11,905 nt of DNA from an uncultured Eubacteriales bacterium (GTDB lineage: Bacteria; Bacillota; Clostridia; Oscillospirales; Oscillospiraceae): NCBI GenBank assembly GCA_900554705.1, contig USIH01000059.1, positions 1 to 11,905 of the forward strand, written 5' to 3'. Below the pieces are notes generated by a model. That model saw only the letters and a program-made list of their open reading frames with translations, was not told where the DNA came from and did no database searches. Shown in pieces: positions 1 through 6,341 of the stretch. Both the position numbers and the translations under genes were made by a program. How positions within the stretch are numbered: position 1 is the first letter of the stretch; each line of letters begins with the position of its first letter.

Positions 1-1100
1 GCGTACTTACCGGCATAATCGGTGTGGCGGCCCTGATCGTCCACGGGCACGACCATCTCGATGCCGTAGCGCATACAGGTCTGATAGTCGTCCGCGCCGA
101 AGCCGGGGGCGGTGTGGACGCAGCCCGTGCCGGAGTCCATGGTGACATACTCGGCGTTGAGCAGGCGCGACGTTTTATCAAGGAAGGGATGCTTTGCGAG
201 CATATTTTCAAAGAAGCTGCCCGCGTGCGTCTCGACGATCTCATAGTGCTCAATGCCCGCGACCTTCATCACCTTCTCGGCCAGCGCCTCGGCAACGATG
301 TACATCTCGCCGTTCTCCGCCTTGACGATCGCGTAGCTCTCGCGCGGGTGCAGAGAGATGCCCATGTTGCCCGGCAGCGTCCAGATGGTCGTCGTCCAGA
401 TGACAAAGAAGAGCTTGCTGTGGTCAAGGTGCGTGAGCTTGCCCAGATCGTCGTGCATCGGGAACTTGACGTAGACGGTGGTGCAGGGGTCGTCCTGATA
501 TTCGATCTCCGCCTCGGCCAGTGCCGTCTCGTCCTTCGGGCACCAGTAGACGGGCTTGAGTCCCTTGTAGATATAGCCCTTGCCGTACATCTTGCCGAAC
601 ACCTTGACCTCTTCGGCCTCGAAGTGGCGATCCATCGTGCGGTAGGGGTGCGCCCAGTCGCCCAGCACGCCCAGACGGCGGAAGCCGCTCATCTGCCGCT
701 GGATAAACTCCTCGGCAAACGCCTCGCAGGCCGAACGGAACTGCGTGACGGGCATGGTCTTGTGGTTGAGCTTGTTCTTTTTGATGATGGCCGACTCGAT
801 GGGCATACCGTGGTTGTCCCAGCCGGGGCGGTAGGGCGTGTCGTAGCCGCGCATGGCATAAGAGCGGACGATGAAGTCCTTGAGCGTCTTATTCAGCGCG
901 TGCCCCATGTGAATGTCGCCGTTGGAGAACGGAGGGCCGTCGTGCAGCACGAACTTCGGCTTACCGGCGTTCTTTTCGCGCAGGAGCGCGTAAACGTCGA
1001 TCGTGTTCCAGTGCTCCAGCATGGCCGGTTCGCGTGCGGGAAGCCCCGCGCGCATGGGGAAATCGGTCTTCGGGGTGATGATGGTGTCCTTGTAGTCCAT
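1..1100 (-). CDS. ileS: Isoleucyl-tRNA synthetase, N-terminal part (runs off left edge)
   Basis: Cytoplasmic class I enzyme that charges tRNA-Ile with isoleucine using ATP. About 366 N-terminal residues are present, roughly 40% of the usual length. The start region reads MDYKDTIITPKTDFPMRAGL. The class I signature HMGH lies at about residues 64-67 inside GPPFSNGDIHMGHALNK, which fits bacterial IleRS type 1 and not the type 2 version. GWDNHGMPIE follows. The CP1 editing domain is visible through the threonine-rich peptide WTTTIWTLPGN (about 235-245) and GTGCVHTAPG (from about 324). The KMSKS loop and C-terminal zinc region lie outside the window. The ATG at 1100 is supported by an AGGAGG site (1107-1112) spaced 6 bases upstream. 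Expression should be set by the T-box leader directly upstream. A 396-codon ORF on the opposite strand is only a mirror of this gene. Confidence 0.97.
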   Translation of the reverse strand, partial: MDYKDTIITPKTDFPMRAGLPAREPAMLEHWNTIDVYALLREKNAGKPKFVLHDGPPFSNGDIHMGHALNKTLKDFIVRSYAMRGYDTPYRPGWDNHGMPIESAIIKKNKLNHKTMPVTQFRSACEAFAEEFIQRQMSGFRRLGVLGDWAHPYRTMDRHFEAEEVKVFGKMYGKGYIYKGLKPVYWCPKDETALAEAEIEYQDDPCTTVYVKFPMHDDLGKLTHLDHSKLFFVIWTTTIWTLPGNMGISLHPRESYAIVKAENGEMYIVAEALAEKVMKVAGIEHYEIVETHAGSFFENMLAKHPFLDKTSRLLNAEYVTMDSGTGCVHTAPGFGADDYQTCMRYGIEMVVPVDDQGRHTDYAGKY

Positions 1101-1117
1101 GAAAAACCTCCTAATGT

Positions 1118-1157
1118 AACAAAACACCTCCGTCTCCCTTTCAAGAGACAGAGGCGT
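1118..1157 (-). terminator. T-box intrinsic terminator before ileS
   Basis: On the minus strand, ACGCCTCTGTCTC pairs with GAGACGGAGGTGT across a short loop (TTGAAAGGG), followed by TTTTGTT. It is about a 13-bp stem with one mismatch. The 5' arm lies just behind the T-box sequence AGTGGTACCGCA, the usual arrangement for mutually exclusive antiterminator and terminator. With charged tRNA-Ile it should stop transcription before ileS. Confidence 0.9.
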
Positions 1158-1349
1158 TCTCTGCGGTACCACTCTTGTTCCCTGCCCGCGGGCAAGGCAC
1201 TCGTCGCGCGGTAACGGGCGCTGGCCGCCCCGCCCTACGGAACCGTTCAGGCGGGATGCTCCGGGGTGATCTTCCGCCGCCGCCGCATCCGCCTTGCACC
1301 AACCGGCGGCTCTCTGCCTGCGACGCCTCGCGGCGTACTGCTCCCCATC
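1118..1349 (-). promoter_or_regulatory. T-box riboswitch leader for ileS (specifier ATC)
   Basis: Senses uncharged tRNA-Ile and lets transcription continue into ileS. Read on the minus strand, Stem I closes with GATGGGG (1343-1349) pairing with CCCC and CATC (around 1255-1266). An AGAGAG-type motif and GGTTGGTGCAAGG follow in the Stem I apical part. The specifier loop carries GAAGATCACC, and the codon ATC (complement of 1268-1270) specifies isoleucine, matching the downstream gene. The conserved T-box sequence AGAGTGGTACCGCA is at 1162-1175, followed by the terminator hairpin. All core parts are in order at normal spacing. The leader starts about 8 bases after the divIVA stop codon, and I see no convincing promoter between them. 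Transcription therefore probably enters from the division genes, or from a promoter hidden inside divIVA. Confidence 0.95.
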
Positions 1350-1356
1350 TTCGCGT

Positions 1357-2103
1357 TTACTTTCTCGGATCGTAATTTCTGCCGAACTGAAGATCCTCAA
1401 AGATCTTCTGCTTTTCGGGCGGCAGGTGCAGCTCCTCCAGACGGCGCGTCGCGTCGTCCTTCGGGGAGGGGATCTCCACGGGGACGGCGGGCGGCTCGGG
1501 CTGCGCCATGTGCTCTTCGATGCTCGCGCCGATCTCCTCGATGAGCGCGTCGGCCTTCTCCTGCGCGGTGGGCGCGGAGGGCGCTTTGTCAAAGTCAAAC
1601 GCGCGGCGCGCGTGCTCCTCGGGTTTTTCCGGCTTTTCGGCCTTCTTCGGAAGCTCGCGGCGGCGCAGCTCGTCCATCAGCTCCAGCTGGCGCTTCAGGC
1701 GTTTTTCCATGCCGTCGAGGAACTGCGCGGTCGCCGCCTGCGCGGCGTCAAGGCGCTCCTTTTCCTCGCCGATGAGCACGTCGGCATTCTGCGCCTTCTG
1801 CTCGGCTGCCTGCTCCGCGTCACGCAGGAGCTTGGCACATTTCTTCTCCGCCTCCGCCGTCATCTGCTCGCAGGTCTTCTGCGCGGCAAGGATCGCATTT
1901 TGCATGGACGACTCCTGACGGCGGTACTCCTCCAGCTTTTCGACCAAAATGCGCATCTTGCTCTTGAGAACGGAATTTTCCTTGTATAGGGCAATGTAGT
2001 CCTCCGTCAACGGTTCCAAAAAATCGTCGACCGAGTCCATGTCATAGCCGCCGAAGATCGCTTTTTCAAAGCTCACTTCCTGAATTTGCTGCGGGGTCAG
2101 CAT
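1357..2103 (-). CDS. divIVA: DivIVA-family cell division/polarity protein
   Basis: 248 residues. Family members bind negatively curved membrane at septa and poles and recruit division or growth factors. The N-terminal lipid-binding domain is seen in LTPQQIQEVSFEKAIFGGYD (residues 2-21) followed by MDSVDDFLEPL. A long coiled coil runs from about residue 30 to 150, rich in Glu, Lys, Gln and Ala (for example EYRRQESSMQNAILAAQKTC). The C-terminal third is Pro/Glu/Ala-rich and probably disordered. The Bacillus-type Phe-Arg membrane-inserting pair appears as FGG here, so the Arg seems to be absent. An AGGAG site lies about 10 bases before the ATG. The gene follows sepF after 35 bases and precedes the ileS T-box, in the standard division-cluster order minus ylmG and ylmH. 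The family call is firm; the exact partner in this lineage is unknown. Confidence 0.93.
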   Translation of the reverse strand: MLTPQQIQEVSFEKAIFGGYDMDSVDDFLEPLTEDYIALYKENSVLKSKMRILVEKLEEYRRQESSMQNAILAAQKTCEQMTAEAEKKCAKLLRDAEQAAEQKAQNADVLIGEEKERLDAAQAATAQFLDGMEKRLKRQLELMDELRRRELPKKAEKPEKPEEHARRAFDFDKAPSAPTAQEKADALIEEIGASIEEHMAQPEPPAVPVEIPSPKDDATRRLEELHLPPEKQKIFEDLQFGRNYDPRK

Positions 2104-2138
2104 GGTGTATCAGCTCCTGTCTTTCTGTTTGGATGGGA

Positions 2139-2618
2139 TCAGAAATACATCCCGCTGTGCTCCAGCTCCTCGACCAGATCGCCCACGACGTCAACATTGT
2201 AGGGGGTGATGAGGTAAGTGGAGATGGCGACCTTCTTGATCTTGCCGTCCAGCGCGTAGGCGCAGCCGGAGAGGAAGTCGACCAAACGGCGCGCGACGTC
2301 CTTGTTCGTCGACTCCAGATTGAGCACGACGGCCTGCTTGTCGCGCAGGTGGTCGGCGATGTCGGAGACCTGATCGAAGCGGTCGGGCTTGACCAGAACG
2401 ACCTGTAGCTGCGTGGTGGCGTTGATGTTCACGACGCGGCCGGCCGAGGGGCGGCTGTCTTCGACGGGAGCGGCGGCCTTGGCAAAGCTGCGGCGCGGCG
2501 CGGTGTTGCCCGCGGGGGCGGGATCGGCATCCATCATTTCATCGTCGTCATAATCATCGTAATCGTCCGTTTCAGAATAAGGGTGAGTCAGCTTTCTGAT
2601 TTCATCCATCAGTCCCAT
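2139..2618 (-). CDS. sepF: Cell division protein SepF
   Basis: 159 residues. SepF bundles FtsZ filaments and tethers the Z-ring to the membrane. The start MGLMDEIRKL fits the short N-terminal membrane-binding helix. An acidic linker follows (DDYDDYDDDEMMDAD, about 18-32), then a Pro/Ala-rich stretch. The conserved SepF core begins near residue 60 with RVVNINATTQLQVVLVKP and includes VLNLESTNKDVARRLVDFLSG. It ends in DVVGDLVEELEHSGMYF, with the glycine-containing beta region used for dimerisation. The ATG at 2618 has a GGAGG site about 8 bases upstream. The gap to the yggS stop is only 15 bases, so the genes are cotranscribed and this ribosome site sits right at the yggS end. Confidence 0.96.
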   Translation of the reverse strand: MGLMDEIRKLTHPYSETDDYDDYDDDEMMDADPAPAGNTAPRRSFAKAAAPVEDSRPSAGRVVNINATTQLQVVLVKPDRFDQVSDIADHLRDKQAVVLNLESTNKDVARRLVDFLSGCAYALDGKIKKVAISTYLITPYNVDVVGDLVEELEHSGMYF

Positions 2619-2633
2619 GGGTAATTTCCTCCG

Positions 2634-3344
2634 TTATCTATTCTGCCCCTGAGGGCCGTAATCTCGCGCCCCGAAGATCGCAGTCCCGAGGCGAATCATG
2701 GTGCTTCCGCAGGCAATGGCGTCCTCAAAGTCGTCCGTCATGCCCATGGACAGAATGTCCATGCTGCTATTATGATGTTTTTTGGTCGTTATGTCAACAG
2801 CAATCTGCGAAATTTGCGTAAAAAATCTGCAATTATCGCCTGCTTTTTCCGAAATCGGCGGCACGGTCATCAATCCGCGCACGCGGCAATGGGGAAATGC
2901 TTCCAACTGATCGACGACCTCCGGCACCTGTGACGGCGCAAAGCCCGACTTGTTTTCCTCGCCGCCCACATTCACTTCCAGCAGGATGTCCTGCACGATG
3001 CCCTGCCGCGCGGCCTCCTTTTCGATGCAGGCAAGCAGCTCCATGCGGTCGACCGACTGGATGAGCGCCACGCGCCCGACCACCTGACGCACCTTATTGG
3101 TCTGCAAGTGGCCGATGAAGTGCACGGGGCAGCCTTCATAGGCGCCCTCGGCGCTCTTTTTGACCAGCTCCTGCACGCGGTTCTCCCCGCAGCAGTCCAC
3201 GCCCGCCGCGATGGCCTCGCGCACGCGCGCCGTATCGTTCATTTTCGTTGCCGCGCACAGAAGAATCTGCTTGGGATCCCTACCCGCGCGCAGCGCCGCC
3301 CGCTCCATTCGCTCACGCAGCGCCGCGATATTCTCCGAAATCAT
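2634..3344 (-). CDS. yggS: YggS/PLPBP family pyridoxal phosphate homeostasis protein (YlmE)
   Basis: 236 residues, the usual length. PLPBP proteins are fold-type III alanine-racemase-like barrels. They hold pyridoxal 5'-phosphate on a lysine and buffer the cofactor and amino acid pools, without a known catalytic reaction. The PLP lysine is K34 in LLCAATKMND. Other family marks are GENRVQEL, HFIGHLQTNKV, LLEVNVGGEENKSGF, GLMTVPP, LSMGMTDDFEDAI and RLGTAIFGAR (phosphate binding). The start overlaps the upstream HlyD-like gene by 4 bases (ATGA), so translation is probably coupled. The stretch around 2755-2865, encoding about residues 160-197, is clearly richer in A+T than the rest of the gene and reads TTKKHHNSSMD in part, which may be a lineage-specific patch. 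Confidence 0.94.
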   Translation of the reverse strand: MISENIAALRERMERAALRAGRDPKQILLCAATKMNDTARVREAIAAGVDCCGENRVQELVKKSAEGAYEGCPVHFIGHLQTNKVRQVVGRVALIQSVDRMELLACIEKEAARQGIVQDILLEVNVGGEENKSGFAPSQVPEVVDQLEAFPHCRVRGLMTVPPISEKAGDNCRFFTQISQIAVDITTKKHHNSSMDILSMGMTDDFEDAIACGSTMIRLGTAIFGARDYGPQGQNR

Positions 3345-4543
3345 TTCATCACCTTCCCGTTGTCTATCTCGCCGGAGGTCAAAATGATCTCGTCGCCCGG
3401 CTGTAGCTTGTCCGTATCGTAAGGGTCGTAGCGCACCACGTAGCTCTCGCCGTTTTCGCGCACGATCTCGATGGGCTTGAAGTTCGCACGCCCCGCCTGT
3501 AGGACAAAGACACCCGTCTGCTCCCTATAATAATGCACGGCGCGCTTCGGCACGCGGATGCCTTCGTCGGAATTAAACACGACGTCGGCGCTCTGGCGGC
3601 GCAGGGCGGTCACGCGCTGGAGCTTGCGCTCGCAGGAGAGCACCAGCACACACTCGCCGTCCTCCGGCTCGCTGATGCGCTCGACCTCCATGGAAAGCCC
3701 TTGCAGCTCCTCGCCCGCGAAGCTGACCTTGACGTCGTAGCCCACGCGGCAGTAGGACGCCCACTGCTCCGAAAGCTGCGCGACAAAGTACCATTTCTGG
3801 CCGACGACCAGTCGGCCGATCGCACCCTGCGGCGCGGTCGCACGGTTTTTCATCAGCGCCTTCAGCTCCGAGACGCCGACGGTCATGATCGAGGCTGGCG
3901 TCAGGAGCGTTTCGTAGCCGTCGGCGCGCTCGGAAAAATAGCCCGAGGCGCTGACGGTAATGCTCTGCACGCCGCTTCCCGTCTCCTGCTCGAGCGCGGC
4001 GATCTGCTCGGTGAGCTGCGCGATCTTCTCTTCGACGACCGTGCCGCCCTCGACGCTGCGGCGCAGCACATAAGGCTCCAGGCGCGCCGTCAGAGAGGAC
4101 GCCGCCGCGTAGTTGCGCTGCGCGGTCTGCGCGGAGAGCGAGACGATCAGCTCTGCGATCTCCGTGTCCAAAAGCTCGCCGGAGTCGGCGCTGTTGCCCG
4201 CATTTTGCAGCTGCGTCAGCTGCGCCTTGAGCGCCTCAAGCGTCTGTCTGCGCGCGCGTTCCTCGCTGCTGCGGTAGGCGGTGGCGACGCTCTGTCCCGC
4301 GCCGACGCGCGCGCCCTCGGAAAGCTCGTCTACCACGATGGTCTGATCGGTGACGATCGCGCTCTCGGAACGCACCACAAAGCCGGAAACGGATACCCCG
4401 TCGCCGACTTCGCAGTACACCGCAGTCTCCAGCGAGTACGTCTGGCCGTCGTGTCCGAAGACCGACACCAGCGCGTAGACGCAGATCAAGACCGCCAATA
4501 AAATTGCCGTGATCTTTAAGTAAACGTCGCCCTGCTTTTTCAT
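3341..4543 (-). CDS. HlyD-like membrane-anchored adaptor protein
   Basis: 400 residues. The N-terminus is short and basic (MKKQGDVYLK), followed by one membrane helix at about residues 11-30 (ITAILLAVLICVYALVSVFG). The bulk should therefore face outside. A biotinyl-lipoyl-like half-motif is visible in VSGFVVRSESAIV and DELSEGARVGAGQSV. A helical hairpin follows at about 90-185 (RQTLEALKAQLTQLQ, IAQLTEQIAALEQETG), then beta-rich domains including FNSDEGIRVPKRAVHYY. This layout fits HlyD/membrane-fusion-type adaptors, which normally bridge an inner membrane transporter. No ABC, MFS or RND partner gene is in the window. The gene overlaps yggS by 4 bases and sits 46 bases after hfq, so it belongs to the division-linked operon. 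Its job here is unknown, and a cell-envelope or division-related role is only inference from context. Confidence 0.8.
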   Translation of the reverse strand: MKKQGDVYLKITAILLAVLICVYALVSVFGHDGQTYSLETAVYCEVGDGVSVSGFVVRSESAIVTDQTIVVDELSEGARVGAGQSVATAYRSSEERARRQTLEALKAQLTQLQNAGNSADSGELLDTEIAELIVSLSAQTAQRNYAAASSLTARLEPYVLRRSVEGGTVVEEKIAQLTEQIAALEQETGSGVQSITVSASGYFSERADGYETLLTPASIMTVGVSELKALMKNRATAPQGAIGRLVVGQKWYFVAQLSEQWASYCRVGYDVKVSFAGEELQGLSMEVERISEPEDGECVLVLSCERKLQRVTALRRQSADVVFNSDEGIRVPKRAVHYYREQTGVFVLQAGRANFKPIEIVRENGESYVVRYDPYDTDKLQPGDEIILTSGEIDNGKVMK

Positions 4544-4589
4544 TCATGTACTCCGTTTCCGCAGACACTGGGCAGGACCGATCTTTCTT

Positions 4590-4811
4590 TTACAGGGGGA
4601 AACGCACGGGCTGGAGCGGCACGAGGGTGGAGATCGCGTGCTTGTAGATCATCTGCTGCTTCCCCTCGGAGCTGAGCACCACGACGAAGGGGTCAAAGCC
4701 CGTCACGATGCCTTTCATCTGAAAGCCGTTCATCAGAAACATCGTCACCGGAATGTGCTCCCTGCGCACTTCGTTTAAGATCAGATCCTGCAAGTTTTCC
4801 GTATTTGTCAT
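4590..4811 (-). CDS. hfq: RNA chaperone Hfq
   Basis: 73 residues, a typical compact Gram-positive Hfq without the long C-terminal tail of enterobacteria. The protein forms a hexameric ring that binds A-rich and U-rich RNA and helps small RNAs pair with mRNAs. Sm1 is seen in [21 protein letters not shown] with FVVVL behind it. Sm2 is seen in [13 protein letters not shown], with the Tyr-Lys-His of the proximal uridine pocket. I chose the ATG at 4811 ([10 protein letters not shown]) over an in-frame upstream start at 4895. It has AAGAGGT spaced 6 bases upstream, and the longer form would add a basic stretch foreign to the family. Upstream are a weak terminator and a TACAAT -10 candidate, so it may be partly independent of the TetR/DUF308 pair. 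Confidence 0.96.
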   Translation of the reverse strand: MTNTENLQDLILNEVRREHIPVTMFLMNGFQMKGIVTGFDPFVVVLSSEGKQQMIYKHAISTLVPLQPVRFPL

Positions 4812-4854
4812 TTGAATACCTCTTTTCTTGTTTTTTGGTGATCGCGGTATCCGT

Positions 4855-4883
4855 ATTGTAGCCTGTCCGTCCGGTCGAAAAAA
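4855..4883 (-). promoter_or_regulatory. Candidate promoter for hfq
   Basis: On the minus strand a good -10, TACAAT (4855-4860), lies 44 bases before the hfq ATG. The hexamer 17 bases upstream is only TTTTTT (4878-4883), a poor -35 that also serves as the run of a weak terminator. It is plausible but unproven. Read-through from the TetR/DUF308 unit is the alternative. Confidence 0.35.
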
Positions 4884-4896
4884 GGCGAAATCCACC
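4878..4896 (-). terminator. Weak candidate terminator after the DUF308 gene
   Basis: On the minus strand, GGTG and CGCC can form a 4-bp stem (one G-U pair) around GATTT, followed by six T. It lies 14 bases past the stop codon of the DUF308 gene. The stem is short, so at best termination would be partial. Confidence 0.3.
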
Positions 4897-4910
4897 GGCA
4901 GGCAAGATTT

Positions 4911-5498
4911 TTATCCCACGCCGAAGCGCTCGGAGAGATTTTTCTTTCGGGCGCGGATGCGCACGGTGTGCGCCGTCACCCAAAGATTCTCCACGCCGTC
5001 GACCAAAAGCGCCAGCGCGACGGCGGTGCGCTCCTCGACCAGCGCATAGAGCAGCGAGCCGAGCGCAAAGCCGCCCGTCAGCAGCAGGATGAGCGCCGTC
5101 AGGAGCATGATGATCCAGCTTTTCATGCCGAAGCGGCGCGCATCGAAGGCCATTTGCAGCTTAAACAGCGCGTCGAGCACGACAAAGGCGGTGATGACCG
5201 TCGGCAGAGAGTGAAACGCGCGTTCCGGCGTGATGACGAGCATCAGCGCCAGCAGTCCGCAAAAAACGCCGATGGCAAAGTCGAACTGAAACGCGAGGCG
5301 GTACAGGTCATTTGTGAAATAGCCGAACACCTTGGCCGCGCACATCAGGAAGAACAGCACGCCAAAGACGACGCGCTGCGTCGTGACCGTTTGCAGATCC
5401 GGCAGGCACAGCAGCAGCACGCCCGACAGCGTCAGCAGCACCGCGCAGACAATATTGACGATCTTGGCGGCGATGACCGCGTTTTCCTCTCTTCTCAT
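4911..5498 (-). CDS. DUF308/HdeD-like multi-pass membrane protein
   Basis: 195 residues, strongly hydrophobic, with about six predicted membrane segments arranged as repeated hairpins. Examples are IVNIVCAVLLTLSGVLLLCL (about 14-33), VVFGVLFFLMCAAKVFGYF, FAIGVFCGLLALMLVI, VITAFVVLDALFKLQMAF, WIIMLLTALILLLTGGFALG and a last hydrophobic stretch before a basic tail (RIRARKKNLSERF). The pattern of short paired helices with small residues resembles the DUF308/HdeD family. HdeD is linked to acid resistance in E. coli, but most family members have no known function. The start codon overlaps the regulator's stop codon (ATGA), and AAGGAGG inside the end of that gene serves as its ribosome site. The product is therefore likely under the control of its neighbour. 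The family assignment rests on pattern only. Confidence 0.7.
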   Translation of the reverse strand: MRREENAVIAAKIVNIVCAVLLTLSGVLLLCLPDLQTVTTQRVVFGVLFFLMCAAKVFGYFTNDLYRLAFQFDFAIGVFCGLLALMLVITPERAFHSLPTVITAFVVLDALFKLQMAFDARRFGMKSWIIMLLTALILLLTGGFALGSLLYALVEERTAVALALLVDGVENLWVTAHTVRIRARKKNLSERFGVG

Positions 5499-6070
5499 CG
5501 GACGTCCTCCTTGGTTTGATCGCAGGCGCGCAGCAGCGCCCGATGCAGCGAATCCTCAAACAGTCGCGCCACACGGTACAGCTGCGTTTCAAGCGGCGGT
5601 GAGGCGGGCTGGGTCAGCCACTGCTCCAGCAGCCCGAAGAGCGCGAAGCTGCACGTGTCGCAGATGAGCCGCTTATCCTCGACGCTCGGCGCAAGGCCGC
5701 GTCCCTCCTGCTCGATCTGGCGCTCGAGCATGGAGAAGATCAGGCCGCGCAGGTACAGCCGCATCGACTCACGCTTGCGCGAGAGGAAAATATGCCGCCC
5801 CATCTGCGGCGTGTCGAACACGCCCGAGAGCATCCGCACAAGCACCTCGTCCCACGGGGCATCCTGCGGCACGCTCTGCCAAGCCGTGCGGAGCTGATCG
5901 TCGAGATAGTCGTCAAACAGGTCGTAAATATCCTCATAGTGATAGTAAAAGGTGTTTCGCGTCAGGCCGCAGTCCTCCACGATGTTGCGCACCGTAATGC
6001 GGTCAAGCGGCTTTGCCGCCAGCAGCCGCCGAAACGAAAGCCGGATCGCCTGCTTTGCCGACTGCTTCAT
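5495..6070 (-). CDS. TetR/AcrR-family transcriptional regulator
   Basis: 191 residues from the ATG at 6070. The N-terminal three-helix DNA-binding domain spans about residues 1-50. The helix-turn-helix reads ITVRNIVEDCGLTRNTFYYH, with the typical TFYYHY recognition helix followed by EDIYDLFDDYL. The C-terminal domain is helical and variable, and presumably binds ligand and forms a dimer. It has no recognised ligand signature. I chose 6070 because AAGGAGG lies about 9 bases upstream; a GTG at 6097 would only add nine basic residues. The gene overlaps the membrane protein gene behind it, a common regulator-target layout. It probably represses its own promoter. The ligand is unknown. Confidence 0.92.
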   Translation of the reverse strand: MKQSAKQAIRLSFRRLLAAKPLDRITVRNIVEDCGLTRNTFYYHYEDIYDLFDDYLDDQLRTAWQSVPQDAPWDEVLVRMLSGVFDTPQMGRHIFLSRKRESMRLYLRGLIFSMLERQIEQEGRGLAPSVEDKRLICDTCSFALFGLLEQWLTQPASPPLETQLYRVARLFEDSLHRALLRACDQTKEDVR

Positions 6071-6103
6071 TCCGCCGCGCCTCCTTCCGTTCCTCACTAT
6101 AAT

Positions 6104-6128
6104 GATTTATTGTATCACACTTGTAATC
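6104..6128. promoter_or_regulatory. Possible TetR operator
   Basis: An imperfect 25-base dyad, GATT...GT.T..A.AC...AATC, covers the -10 and most of the spacer of the regulator's own promoter. Only about 7 of 12 half-site positions are symmetric. The position is right for autorepression, but the symmetry is weak, so this is a hypothesis. Confidence 0.28.
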
Positions 6129-6137
6129 TTTTTGCAA
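6109..6137 (-). promoter_or_regulatory. Sigma-A promoter for the TetR/DUF308 unit
   Basis: On the minus strand, TTGCAA (6132-6137) and TACAAT (6109-6114) are separated by exactly 17 bases, 39 bases before the regulator's ATG. It is back-to-back with the thiT promoter and the two do not overlap. Confidence 0.75.
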
Positions 6138-6159
6138 TTTCCGTTTTTTGTTTTTTCCG

Positions 6160-6188
6160 TTGACAAACCGTCCCGCGCGCGCTATACT
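6160..6188 (+). promoter_or_regulatory. Sigma-A promoter for the thiamine operon
   Basis: A consensus -35 TTGACA (6160-6165) and a good -10 TATACT (6183-6188) are 17 bases apart. Transcription should start near 6195, right at the 5' edge of the TPP riboswitch. Confidence 0.9.
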
Positions 6189-6194
6189 GTCGGG

Positions 6195-6288
6195 GAATAC
6201 AGGGGTGCTGGATGCTTCCGGCTGAGATTGGGCGAAGGACGCCCTGACCCTCGAACCTGATACGGGTAATGCCGGCGTAGGGAACCTT
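6195..6288 (+). ncRNA. TPP riboswitch (THI element)
   Basis: The conserved thi-box sequences appear in order: GGGGTGC (6202-6208), GGCTGAGATTG (6220-6230), CCTGACCCTCGAACCTGAT (around 6243-6261), CGGGTAATGCCGGCGTAGGGAA (around 6263-6284). Of these, CTGAGA, the GAACCTGAT loop and GTAGGGAA form the pyrimidine and pyrophosphate pockets. The aptamer begins at the predicted transcription start and is followed at once by an intrinsic terminator. It should therefore act as a transcriptional OFF switch when thiamine pyrophosphate is high. The downstream genes, a thiamine transporter and a thiamine pyrophosphokinase, agree with the ligand. Confidence 0.97.
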
Positions 6289-6292
6289 ACTT

Positions 6293-6322
6293 GTGCCGTC
6301 CGTATCGGGACGGCACTTTTTT
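6293..6322 (+). terminator. Riboswitch-controlled intrinsic terminator
   Basis: GTGCCGTCC (6293-6301) pairs perfectly with GGACGGCAC (6308-6316) around a 6-base loop, followed by six T. It lies 20 bases before the thiT ATG and just 3' of the TPP aptamer, so it is the expression platform. Confidence 0.92.
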
Positions 6323-6341
6323 CTATGTAAGGAGGAACCCC

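Noticed and set aside
24..1214. 396-codon ORF opposite ileS
   Set aside because: It mirrors ileS, whose HMGH and editing motifs are clear on the minus strand. Its translation is low-complexity Arg/Leu/Val/Ala/His-rich, typical of antisense reading in GC-rich genes.
1389..1408. Inverted repeat GAAGATC-N6-GATCTTC near the end of divIVA
   Set aside because: It lies in coding sequence (KIFEDLQ) with no T run. The short arms can arise from codon choice, and no regulatory role is supported.
3533..4501. 322-codon ORF opposite the HlyD-like gene
   Set aside because: Arg/Ala/His/Leu-rich shadow. The minus-strand frame has a membrane helix, adaptor motifs and operon overlap.
4812..4895. Longer Hfq start at 4895
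   Set aside because: The extension is unlike any Hfq N-terminus and would cover the likely hfq promoter. The ATG at 4811 has its own ribosome site.
6071..6097. Longer TetR start (GTG at 6097)
   Set aside because: It adds only nine basic residues outside the family fold, and the ATG at 6070 has a well-spaced AAGGAGG.
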